From SpSt-77 sp049972045 (GTDB taxonomy: Bacteria; Chloroflexota; Anaerolineae; B4-G1; DUEL01): DNA of 18,993 nt. The notes under the pieces were generated by a model. It was not told where the DNA came from, searched no databases, and saw only the letters and a program-made list of their open reading frames with translations. Shown in pieces: positions 12,568 through 18,993 of the stretch. Made by a program: the position numbers and the translations under genes. The number at the start of each line of letters is the position of its first letter. The first letter of the stretch is position 1. The stretch is from assembly GCA_049972045.1 (NCBI GenBank), contig JBMFKS010000059.1:1-18993 (forward strand), read 5' to 3'.

Positions 12568-13677
12568 CTACCTTTCCGCCTGCTGCCATATCCGACCGTA
12601 CTCCCCCAGAAAGGCTCGGGCAACTTCCGGGCTGTGGATAATGAGCAGGTTCTCGTCGTTGTCCTTCTCAGCGTTGCCAGTGAAGTTATACGAGCCCAGG
12701 ACAACGATTTCTTCGTCCACAATGAAGACTTTGTGGTGCAGGAGATAAGGGTTGCCGTCCTTCCAGACCGGGATTCCGGCCTCCTTCAGGGAGGTATACT
12801 GCCCGTACGCGGCCTCTGTGCTTCGTCCCTCTACCACCCCTTCCACAGAAACCCCCCGGCGGGCCAGGTCAATCAGTGCGTCGGCGATGTCCTGACTGGT
12901 GAACGAAAAGGCCATAAAGCGCACGCTGCGACGGGCCCCGGAGAGGACGGGGATCAGGTGGCTGGCGACTTTGTCCTCCGGGGCGAAATAGACTTCCACC
13001 GGAACCCGAAGGGATTTCTCCGGCATCTCTATCACCACTGTGGGGTAGGGAGTGTTTTTGGGGGACGTGGGGCCGAACCGCCCGTTGAACAGTTCCTCAA
13101 ACTCCGTCGCGTAGTCCTCCGCCAGATGCCGGGAGGCGATCAGGACGGCGTTATTGTTGTTCCGGTAGGTGCAGTTCTCGGTGAGGTTCCAGGAGCCTGT
13201 CCAGACCCAGGTGCCGTCCACGACGATGAATTTGTTGTGCATGATCCCGCCATCCTTCGGCCGGACGGTGATGGGGACCCCGGCTCGCCGCAGCCGGGCC
13301 ACCATCTCCTCGTCTTCGTACTCCCCATCGGTGACCAGGCGGACCCGGACGCCCCGCCGGTGCGCCCGCAGGAGGGCATCGGTGACCGTGGGGAGGTTCA
13401 ACTGGTAGGCCGCCACATCCACCTGCTGTTGGGCCGCGTCAATCAGGTCCACCAGATGGAGGTCTACGCCCCCCGTGTGAAGGGCGGGATCATCCGGATA
13501 GCGGGGGCTGGTGAAATAGACGGCGATCCATTCGCCGGTAACGGTGTCGGTAATCTCATTGCCCCCCAGGAGATCAATACCGGCGAATTCCCGCAGTAGC
13601 CAGACCAGCAGAAAAAAGAGGACCAGGAGAAGAATGCTCCTCCACGTCCAGGTCACGGTTGAGGGACGTCGTGCCAT
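12568..13677 (-). CDS. Phospholipase D-like protein, membrane-anchored
   Basis: A 369-residue PLD-superfamily protein with a single N-terminal membrane segment (about 14-28), so the catalytic part is probably outside the cytoplasm. It has two HKD motifs: H147-x-K149-x4-D154 (HNKFIVVDG, followed by GSWNLTEN) and H314-x-K316-x4-D321 (HHKVFIVDE, followed by GSYNFTGNAEKDNDEN). Both are complete, consistent with a phosphodiesterase acting on lipid or nucleic acid; the asparagine-rich tails resemble the bacterial Nuc-like branch, but the substrate is not decided by sequence. Start ATG 13677 has GAGGAGG upstream and overlaps the preceding hypothetical gene by 25 nt. A repeat element follows the stop. 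Confidence 0.9.
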   Translation of the reverse strand: MARRPSTVTWTWRSILLLVLFFLLVWLLREFAGIDLLGGNEITDTVTGEWIAVYFTSPRYPDDPALHTGGVDLHLVDLIDAAQQQVDVAAYQLNLPTVTDALLRAHRRGVRVRLVTDGEYEDEEMVARLRRAGVPITVRPKDGGIMHNKFIVVDGTWVWTGSWNLTENCTYRNNNNAVLIASRHLAEDYATEFEELFNGRFGPTSPKNTPYPTVVIEMPEKSLRVPVEVYFAPEDKVASHLIPVLSGARRSVRFMAFSFTSQDIADALIDLARRGVSVEGVVEGRSTEAAYGQYTSLKEAGIPVWKDGNPYLLHHKVFIVDEEIVVLGSYNFTGNAEKDNDENLLIIHSPEVARAFLGEYGRIWQQAER

Positions 13678-14060
13678 TGCTCCTCCTCGGTTAACAGCCT
13701 TTGCAGGGCCGTCGCCTGCTCGTCAGGTGGCCATTGCCCGACCTGGCGGGCGATCTCCCGCATCCGCCTCCGCAGCGCGGCCAGGCGGGCCTGGGTCTCT
13801 TCGGAGGCCCCACCCCCTTCCCGCAGAATCGCGGTGGCCCGCGCGATGCCCCAATCCAGCAGGCGGCGGGCCGCCTCATCCACCAGGTCGGCCGTGAGAG
13901 CCTCATTCTCCAGCAACCGCTCCACAGCGCTCTGTAGGGTCTCATCCAGCGCCGCGCTCGGAGGCGAACCGGGCGGAGAGACGGGAGCGGTCTGGGAGGG
14001 CGATCCCCGTCGCCGCGAAAAGCAACCGAGCAATCTGTGCCAGCATCGTACCGGAGACAC
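13653..14060 (-). CDS. Hypothetical protein after rpoD, N-terminus uncertain
   Basis: I do not recognise this protein. The C-terminal 95 residues or so look genuinely coding: an acidic, helical segment including LVDEAARRLLDWGIARATAIL and LRRRMREIARQVGQWPPDEQ. A GTG at 14060, with AAGGGG upstream and 10 nt after the rpoD stop, gives 135 residues, but the first 40 or so read as unnatural, arginine- and cysteine-rich sequence. In another frame, ATG 14046 to TGA 13942 reads as a natural-looking start (MLAQIARLLFAATGIALPD) with GC-rich third positions. A small indel near 13945-13970 may therefore have split the gene. The stop overlaps the phospholipase-like start, indicating an operon with dnaG and rpoD. 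Confidence 0.5.
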   Translation of the reverse strand: MSPVRCWHRLLGCFSRRRGSPSQTAPVSPPGSPPSAALDETLQSAVERLLENEALTADLVDEAARRLLDWGIARATAILREGGGASEETQARLAALRRRMREIARQVGQWPPDEQATALQRLLTEEEQWHDVPQP

Positions 14061-14070
14061 GGCGCCCCTT

Positions 14071-15603
14071 TTACCCCAGATAATCCCGCAGTTTGCGGCT
14101 GCGGACGGGGTGGCGCAGTTTGCGCAGCGCTTTGGCCTCAATCTGACGGATGCGCTCGCGGGTGACCCCCAGTTCCCGTCCGACTTCCTCCAGGGTATGA
14201 GACCTCCCGTCCCGCAGGCCGTAGCGCAGTTCCAGGACAGCCCGCTCCCGTTCGTTCAGCACGTCCAGCGCGCTGCGGATCTGCTCCTCCAGCAGGTGTC
14301 GGGAGGTAGCGTCGTCAGGGGGAGGGATGCTTTCGTCCTCAATGAACTCGCCCAGGTTCCCGCTCTCTTCCTCCCCGACCGGTGTCTCCAGGGAGACCGG
14401 CTCCTGGGAGAGGCGGAGGATGGCGCGGACTTTGGCCGTGGCCTGTCGGAGGCGATGCTCCACTTCTGACGGGAGGGGTTTCCCGTTCTCCATCGCCTGG
14501 CGGACGATCCGGGCGTCCTCCTCTTCCAGCATTCCCATCTCCAGGGCCAGTTCTTCCGGCGTAGGCGTCCGACCGTACTGCTGGGTCAACTGCTGCTGCA
14601 GCCGGGCCAGCCGGCTCATCGTCTCCACCACGTGGACGGGAATACGGACGGTGCGGGATTGGTCGGCAATCGCGCGGCTGATCGCCTGACGGATCCACCA
14701 GGTGGCATAAGTGGAGAATTTGAAGCCCTTGGTGTGGTCAAACTTGCGGATGGCCCGCAGCAGGCCCAGATTGCCCTCCTGGATGAGGTCCAGGAAGGCG
14801 ATGCCCCGACCGATGAACTTTTTAGCGATACTGACGACAAGCCGGAGGTTGGCCTGGATGAGGTTCTGCTGGGCCTCGGCGGCCCGCCCGTCCACATCGG
14901 CCCAGGCCAGGGCCAGGGCTTCTTCGGGAGGGGCGAACCGGCGCATCCGGCGCGCGCTGGGCAGAGAGCCCTTCCGGAGCCAGTGGTCTTGCAGGAGGTC
15001 CAGCGTGGCCTCCGGGAGGAGCAGGAGGTAGATCAGCAATTCCATCATCCGGCGGGTGAGGTCCCCGCCCTGCCCATCCTTCACGGAGGCGTCAGTCGCT
15101 TCCAGGAACTCATAGGTGTACGACCGGAGGGGCGGCAGCGATTGATGATGAAGGGCCCGGGCCTCCTGGAGAATGGCGGCGAAGTCCGGCGGGGAGATGC
15201 CGGCCGCCCGGCAGGCCTGGACGATGTCGTCCCATATCGCCAGCCCATCGCGGACCAGTTGCTCCCACACGTCCCGGTGGGTGGGGGGGCGGCGCAGGCG
15301 CTTCCGGGCCCGCTCCCGGGTGTTCGCCAGAAACGTGGCGGCCTCCCGAACGGTGGAGAGCCACATCTCCTGGTGCGGCTCCAGGAGGGCCACCTGACCG
15401 ATGTCCCGCAGGTACGCCCGGACGGGGTCCGCCGCCGGTTCCTCCGACTCCAGCAGCGTTTCCAGTTGGTCCAGGTCTTCCAGTTCTTCTACTGTCGGCT
15501 CCTCTTCTTCCAGGGCTAACTCGTCCAGAACCAGGTCATCCGGCAGGAAGTGTTTCTCGTCCGGCGTGCTTTTGGGGGAAGAGGCCCGATTGGTCGGGGT
15601 CAT
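14071..15603 (-). CDS. rpoD: RNA polymerase primary sigma factor (sigma-70, RpoD)
   Basis: A 510-residue sigma factor directing RNA polymerase to housekeeping promoters. An acidic N-terminal tail (about 21-59, rich in D, E and L) precedes region 1.2 (DPVRAYLRDIGQVALL, from 59). A non-conserved insert (about 85-240) follows. Region 2.1-2.2 is ANLRLVVSIAKKFIGRG and FLDLIQEGNLGL (about 251-281), and region 2.3-2.4 is FKFSTYATWWIRQAISRA (about 295-311). Region 3 follows, and region 4.2 (LEEVGRELGVTRERIRQIE) lies near the C-terminus. Start ATG 15603 has AGGAG about 8 nt upstream, 29 nt after dnaG. The dnaG-rpoD order is the classic macromolecular-synthesis arrangement, here without rpsU. The promoter-like sequences found at 17536 and 17600 fit the expected consensus. 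Confidence 0.97.
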   Translation of the reverse strand: MTPTNRASSPKSTPDEKHFLPDDLVLDELALEEEEPTVEELEDLDQLETLLESEEPAADPVRAYLRDIGQVALLEPHQEMWLSTVREAATFLANTRERARKRLRRPPTHRDVWEQLVRDGLAIWDDIVQACRAAGISPPDFAAILQEARALHHQSLPPLRSYTYEFLEATDASVKDGQGGDLTRRMMELLIYLLLLPEATLDLLQDHWLRKGSLPSARRMRRFAPPEEALALAWADVDGRAAEAQQNLIQANLRLVVSIAKKFIGRGIAFLDLIQEGNLGLLRAIRKFDHTKGFKFSTYATWWIRQAISRAIADQSRTVRIPVHVVETMSRLARLQQQLTQQYGRTPTPEELALEMGMLEEEDARIVRQAMENGKPLPSEVEHRLRQATAKVRAILRLSQEPVSLETPVGEEESGNLGEFIEDESIPPPDDATSRHLLEEQIRSALDVLNERERAVLELRYGLRDGRSHTLEEVGRELGVTRERIRQIEAKALRKLRHPVRSRKLRDYLG

Positions 15604-15632
15604 CGGGGTTCTCCTTCAAAGGGCGTCTCCAC

Positions 15633-17513
15633 TCAGGTGGATGAAAGGACCCAGCAGCGGTTGTACAGCGCCTGTTGGACTCGCAGGAGGGCGCGGGCGT
15701 TCTCTTCCAGCGCCTGACCGTATCGGTCCACCTCCTGTGGCGGGGACTCCTCGGTCAGTGCCCGCAGTTCCGCCTTGCGACGCCGGAGGTTCCGTTCCCG
15801 GAGCCGCAGGGCGGCCTGGATGCTCTCCCGCAGCCATTGTTCGTCGGAGAGGTCGGACGGCGGCTCGGGGAGACCCTCCAGCCGGAGGATAACGGCCTCC
15901 GGCAACCGCTCCCGCAGCCGGGACGGGTCGGCTATGTCTTCTCCCAGCATCTCCTCCCACGCCTCCAGCGCGGCCCGGCAGGCCGGGTCGTTGAAATCGC
16001 CGGGCCGAAGGGGTGGGATGTCCCATTCCGCCAGGGTCCGGTTGACCGCGTCCAGCAGCCAGGGCTGGGAAAGGAGTATCGCCAGGCAGTAGCCATCCAG
16101 GTCGGCGACAGGGCTCTCCTTGGGGACAGGACGCGCCGGACCGGCGGAAACCGGCGTCCGCTGCGCGGCCTGGCGCTCCGCCTCGTAGAGGCGGGAGAGG
16201 ACAGTGCGAGCATCCAGGCGCAGTGCGCGGGCCACTTTCTGGGCGTATGCTTCCCGCTCTACCGGGTCGCCCACGTCCCGCAGAAGGGGAAGCATCGCCT
16301 CCACGATCCGGGCCCGTCCCTTGGCATCTTCCAAGTCGGTCTGGCGGAGGAGTTGTCCCAGGACAAACTCCACCACCGGCAGGGATTCCCGGACCAGGAC
16401 GGGCCACCGGTCCGGGTCACGGCGGATCAGGTCGTCGGGGTCGTGGCCGGCGGGGAGGGTGAGGACGCGGATTTCGGCGCCCAGCCGTCGCTCAAAGCCC
16501 ACCAGCCCCCGGGGGTTGAAGACGGGGGTCAGTTCCCGGTCCATGGCCTCTCGGGCCACCTCCAGGCCGCGCAGGGTGGCCTGGACGCCCGCCGCGTCCG
16601 GGTCCAGCGCCAGGATGAGGCGGCGGGTGTACCGTTTCAGGAGGCGGACCTGGGTCTCGGTGAGCGCGGTGCCCATCTGGGCGACGACGTTCCCGAAGCC
16701 GGCCTGGTGGGCCTGCATGACGTCCATATACCCTTCCACGACGACGACGCAGTCCTCCCGGCGGATGGCGTCCCGGGCCATATCCAGGCCGAAGAGCAAC
16801 CGTCCCTTATCAAAGAGGGGGGTTTGGGGGGAGTTGATGTACTTGGGGATGCCGTCGGCGTCCAGGGTGCGGGCGCCGAACCCGACGGTCGCTCCGTGGG
16901 GGTCGCGGATGGGAATCATCAGCCGGTCGCGGAAGCGGTCGTAGGTGGAGCCGTCCTCCCGCTCCACCAGCAGGCCGGCGCGGGCCAGTTCGGCCGGGGT
17001 GAAGCCTCGCCCGGTCAGGTAGGCCCGCAGCGCGTCCCAGGCCGGCAGGCTGTAGCCCAACTGGAAGCGGAGGACGGTCTCCGAAGAGAGGCCGCGTCGG
17101 GCCAGATACTCCCGGGCCCGGGCGGCCTCCGGCGCGTGGAGGAGCAGGTGGTGGTAATAGCGGGCGGCCTCGGCGACGGCGGCCTGCAGGCGGGCGTTCT
17201 CCTCGTCCGCCCGGGCCTGCTCCGGGGTGCGGGGCCGCAGGGCCACTCCGGCGCGGCGGGCCAGTTCCTCCAGGGCGGTGGCGAAATCCCATCCCTCTCG
17301 CTTCATCACGAAGGTGAAGATGTCCCCACCCTCGCCGCAGGCGCCGAAACAGTGCCAGCGCTGGGAGTCGGGGAAGACGTAGAAGGAGGGGGTCTTTTCC
17401 GCGTGGAACGGGCAGAGGGCGCGGTAGTATCGCCCCGCCTTCTGGAGGGGAACGTAGGCGCCGATGACATCCACAATGTCCAGCCGCTCTTTGATCTCGT
17501 CCACCACGCCCAT
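15633..17513 (-). CDS. dnaG: DNA primase
   Basis: A 626-residue replicative primase that makes RNA primers for DnaB and DNA polymerase III. It begins MGVVDEIKERLDIVDVI at ATG 17513, with GGGGAG upstream; the frame extending to 17606 lies across the promoter and is not used. The CHC2 zinc finger has C34, H37, C55 and C59 (CPFHAEKTPSF, then HCFGACGEGGD, with one extra residue between the last cysteines, a variant found in several phyla). The catalytic core includes FRDRLMIPI and IPKYINSPQTPLF. The Toprim domain shows VVVEGYMDVM and the LALDPDAAG metal-binding acidic motif. The C-terminal part (about 430-626) is helical and less conserved, as expected for the helicase-binding region. It is first in an operon with rpoD. 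Confidence 0.97.
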   Translation of the reverse strand: MGVVDEIKERLDIVDVIGAYVPLQKAGRYYRALCPFHAEKTPSFYVFPDSQRWHCFGACGEGGDIFTFVMKREGWDFATALEELARRAGVALRPRTPEQARADEENARLQAAVAEAARYYHHLLLHAPEAARAREYLARRGLSSETVLRFQLGYSLPAWDALRAYLTGRGFTPAELARAGLLVEREDGSTYDRFRDRLMIPIRDPHGATVGFGARTLDADGIPKYINSPQTPLFDKGRLLFGLDMARDAIRREDCVVVVEGYMDVMQAHQAGFGNVVAQMGTALTETQVRLLKRYTRRLILALDPDAAGVQATLRGLEVAREAMDRELTPVFNPRGLVGFERRLGAEIRVLTLPAGHDPDDLIRRDPDRWPVLVRESLPVVEFVLGQLLRQTDLEDAKGRARIVEAMLPLLRDVGDPVEREAYAQKVARALRLDARTVLSRLYEAERQAAQRTPVSAGPARPVPKESPVADLDGYCLAILLSQPWLLDAVNRTLAEWDIPPLRPGDFNDPACRAALEAWEEMLGEDIADPSRLRERLPEAVILRLEGLPEPPSDLSDEQWLRESIQAALRLRERNLRRRKAELRALTEESPPQEVDRYGQALEENARALLRVQQALYNRCWVLSST

Positions 17514-17535
17514 CGGGTCTCCCCCTGCCGCCTGT

Positions 17536-17564
17536 ATTCTACCTGATAGCGGCAAAGGAGGCAA
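17536..17564 (-). promoter_or_regulatory. Sigma-70 promoter for dnaG-rpoD
   Basis: On the minus strand, TTGCCT (17559-17564; 4 of 6 to consensus) is separated by 17 nt from TAGAAT (17536-17541; 5 of 6). The predicted start near 17529 leaves a leader of about 15 nt that contains the GGGGAG Shine-Dalgarno before ATG 17513. Confidence 0.65.
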
Positions 17565-17599
17565 GTGGGGGGGTCGGGGCGGCGCAAAACCCGGTGCTC

Positions 17600-17627
17600 T
17601 TGACATCCGCCGGAAAAGGGAGATAAT
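17600..17627 (+). promoter_or_regulatory. Near-consensus sigma-70 promoter
   Basis: A perfect TTGACA (17600-17605) is followed by 16 nt and GATAAT (17622-17627; 5 of 6). It faces right, divergent from the dnaG promoter. It gives a transcript start near 17634 and a leader of about 60 nt before ATG 17696. Confidence 0.75.
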
Positions 17628-17647
17628 GTGCCTGGGAGCAATTACAT

Positions 17648-17679
17648 ACCACGAAGGACACGAACCACGAAGGGCACGT
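17648..17679. repeat. Tandem 16-mer ACCACGAAGG(A/G)CACG(A/T)
   Basis: Two adjacent copies, 17648-17663 and 17664-17679, differ at two positions. They lie inside the predicted leader of the plus-strand gene, directly before its Shine-Dalgarno. The word is typical of short dispersed repeats and has no assigned function. Confidence 0.65.
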
Positions 17680-17695
17680 TCAGGAGGAGAATGCG

Positions 17696-18601
17696 ATGAG
17701 GCGTGCGGTCAGTATCAGCCTGGGGAGTTCTTCCCGCGATAAGCGGGTGGTCGTCACCTTTCGGGGCGAGCCGGTCTCCATAGAGCGAATCGGCACGGAC
17801 GGCGATGTGGAGAAGGCGCGCCGCCTCTTCGCGGAACTGGATGGCAAAGTGGACGCGTTCGGCATCGGCGGGGTGGACCTCTATATCCGCATAGATGAAC
17901 GGGAGTACCCTCTCCGGGCGGCTTTCTACCTGGTCCAGGACGTCCGCCAGACGCCGGTGGTGGACGGTCGGGGGCTGAAGCACACGTTGGAGCGGCGCGT
18001 CTTTGAGCGGGCCCGGCCCGTCCTGGGAGAGATCCCCCGTTTCCGGCGCGCGTTCGTTCCGGTCGCCGTGGACCGCATCGGGCTGGCCCAGGCCGTCAGC
18101 GAAATCGCCGATGAGGTCGTTTTCGGCGACCTGATGATTGCCCTGGGCATCCCTATTCCCATCCGCGGCCTGCGCAACTACAAACGGGTCGCGCGGATGT
18201 TGATGCCCTTCGTCAGCCGCTTCCCGATGAGCATGCTCTTCTACGGCAGCGAGGGGACGGAGAAAGAGTACGAGCCGAAGTACCGGCGCTTCTGGGAACA
18301 AGCGGACCTGCTGGCGGGGGACTTCATGTTTATGAAAAAGTACCTGCCCGAGAACCTGGAGGGGAAGTGGGTGGTGACTAACACCACCACGGCCGACAAC
18401 GTGGAGATGCTGCGGGCGCGCGGTGTCCGTCTGGTCATCACGACGACACCCCGGTATGAGGGGCGGTCCTTCGGCACCAATGCGCTGGAGGCGGCCCTGA
18501 CGGCCTACGCGGGCAAGGGCCGGCCGCTGACCGAAGGGGAACTGAACGAATTGATAGACGAATTAGACCTGCGGCCGACGGTGGAGTGGCTGAATCGCTG
18601 A
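17696..18601 (+). CDS. Conserved protein, often labelled quinate 5-dehydrogenase
   Basis: A 301-residue soluble protein, the only plus-strand gene in the window. Start ATG 17696 follows AGGAGG (17682-17687) with about 8 nt spacing; an ATG at 17691 leads straight to a stop. Recognisable conserved phrases are SISLGSSSRDKRV and IERIGTDGD near the N-terminus, GKVDAFGIGGVDLY, a central DGRGLKHTLERRV, and a C-terminal NTTTADNVEMLRARGV and TTTPRYEGRSFGTNALEA. I recall relatives in Chloroflexota and Clostridia carrying the automatic name quinate 5-dehydrogenase. I see no classical Rossmann glycine motif that would support the name, so function is open. It has its own near-consensus promoter. It is followed by repeat-rich non-coding DNA. 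Confidence 0.85.
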   Translation: MRRAVSISLGSSSRDKRVVVTFRGEPVSIERIGTDGDVEKARRLFAELDGKVDAFGIGGVDLYIRIDEREYPLRAAFYLVQDVRQTPVVDGRGLKHTLERRVFERARPVLGEIPRFRRAFVPVAVDRIGLAQAVSEIADEVVFGDLMIALGIPIPIRGLRNYKRVARMLMPFVSRFPMSMLFYGSEGTEKEYEPKYRRFWEQADLLAGDFMFMKKYLPENLEGKWVVTNTTTADNVEMLRARGVRLVITTTPRYEGRSFGTNALEAALTAYAGKGRPLTEGELNELIDELDLRPTVEWLNR

Positions 18602-18764
18602 TCAGGTGGGGGTGTGCCTGCTTGTCCCTTGCCAACTTGCCCCTTTTCTGCTACTATTGGATTGGAAAATGGGGATCTCCGTTCCTCTGCGTCCGGAAGG
18701 AGAACGCAGAACTACTGGTCAGTCAAGTGAAAATTTGCTACCTCTGCGGTTCACCTCGCTTTCA

Positions 18765-18810
18765 CCGCAAAGAACGCATAGTTTCTTGGCGCTCTTTGCG
18801 CCCTTTGCGG
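18765..18810. repeat. CGCAAAG-type dispersed repeat
   Basis: CCGCAAAG (18765-18772) is an exact inverted copy of CTTTGCGG (18803-18810), with another CTTTGCG at 18794-18800 forming a degenerate 9-nt tandem (GGCGCAAAG read on the minus strand). This lies in the 392-nt gene-free tail (18602-18993), where I see no gene: the short open frames there simply translate repeats. Confidence 0.6.
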
Positions 18811-18930
18811 TTTTTGAAAAGAGCCTCCGTGCCAGGATGATCCTGGTCAACCGCACAGGTGGAAAATTTGTGGCTTCAAAACGCCGGACTTTGGACAAAT
18901 TGCCAGCGACGTAAGTCGAAATTCCTTATG

Positions 18931-18993
18931 GACAGGATTTACAAGATTTACAAGATTTACAAGATTCCCCAATCCTGTCAATCCCGTAAATCC
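18931..18993. repeat. GATTTACAA tandem within nested inverted repeats
   Basis: Three perfect 9-mers GATTTACAA (18936-18944, 18945-18953, 18954-18962) are followed by GATT. GACAGGATT (18931-18939) is inverted exactly as AATCCTGTC (18971-18979), and GGATTTAC (18935-18942) as GTAAATCC (18986-18993). It is a non-coding dispersed module that probably continues past the window edge. Confidence 0.7.

Noticed and set aside
9889..13677. Anti-phage island of methyltransferase, nuclease, PDZ and PLD-like proteins
   Set aside because: Only the TaqI-like pair is a recognised defence system. The PLD-like gene is in the dnaG-rpoD operon and is exported, so a joint defence role is not supported.
15675..17546. 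Plus-strand open frame of 623 codons
   Set aside because: It lies opposite dnaG, whose motifs are unmistakable. The antisense product has low-complexity G/Q/V/L composition and no recognisable domain.
18586..18914. Open frames in the right-hand tail
   Set aside because: They translate CGCAAAG-type repeats and lack Shine-Dalgarno sequences or plausible protein composition.

Overview
This is about 19 kb of GC-rich bacterial chromosome, with almost every gene on the minus strand and one on the plus strand near the right end. Bacterial-type dnaG and rpoD, GC-rich codon use, a DUF4446 protein, a TaqI-like restriction-modification locus and several families of short dispersed repeats suggest a thermophilic Chloroflexota (Anaerolineae-like) organism. 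That placement is inference; no rRNA is present to confirm it.

Read in the direction of minus-strand transcription (right to left), the layout is as follows. dnaG (primase) and rpoD (primary sigma factor) start at a good promoter at about 17536-17564. They are followed by a small hypothetical gene and a membrane-anchored phospholipase D-like protein. After a 360-nt gap filled with repeats come a PDZ membrane protein, a DUF4446 protein, an M.TaqI-like adenine methyltransferase, a frameshifted TaqI-like endonuclease and a zinc alcohol dehydrogenase. A long hairpin separates these from an ECF-type vitamin or metal uptake system whose S component is truncated and merged, out of frame, with the 5' end of a tandem ATPase gene; the EcfT gene is intact. 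Next come two overlapping RCK/TrkA-type proteins with no channel gene. The last cassette holds a PAS histidine kinase, a secreted glycosidase-like protein with no recognisable catalytic glutamates, and a NarL-type response regulator. It ends with an independently promoted 25-residue hydrophobic peptide gene. On the plus strand, a near-consensus promoter at 17600-17627 drives a conserved protein of uncertain function.

The strongest non-gene signals are three. (1) TCGA, the TaqI recognition site, is almost absent: I found only six copies by eye in 19 kb, although GATC, of identical composition, is common. This fits long exposure to the TaqI-like system, whose endonuclease is now broken. (2) A family of roughly 125-190 nt multi-hairpin elements, with hairpins conserved in shape but changed in sequence, sits at three transcription-unit boundaries (3623-3788, 5228-5352, 12335-12525), and a different 51-nt palindrome marks a fourth. 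(3) The kinase, pseudo-glycosidase and response-regulator cassette, with its small peptide, looks like an uncommon sensory system. Three genes carry apparent small indels (the ECF S component, the TaqI-like nuclease, and possibly the gene after rpoD), so assembly or read errors must be excluded before biology is built on them.
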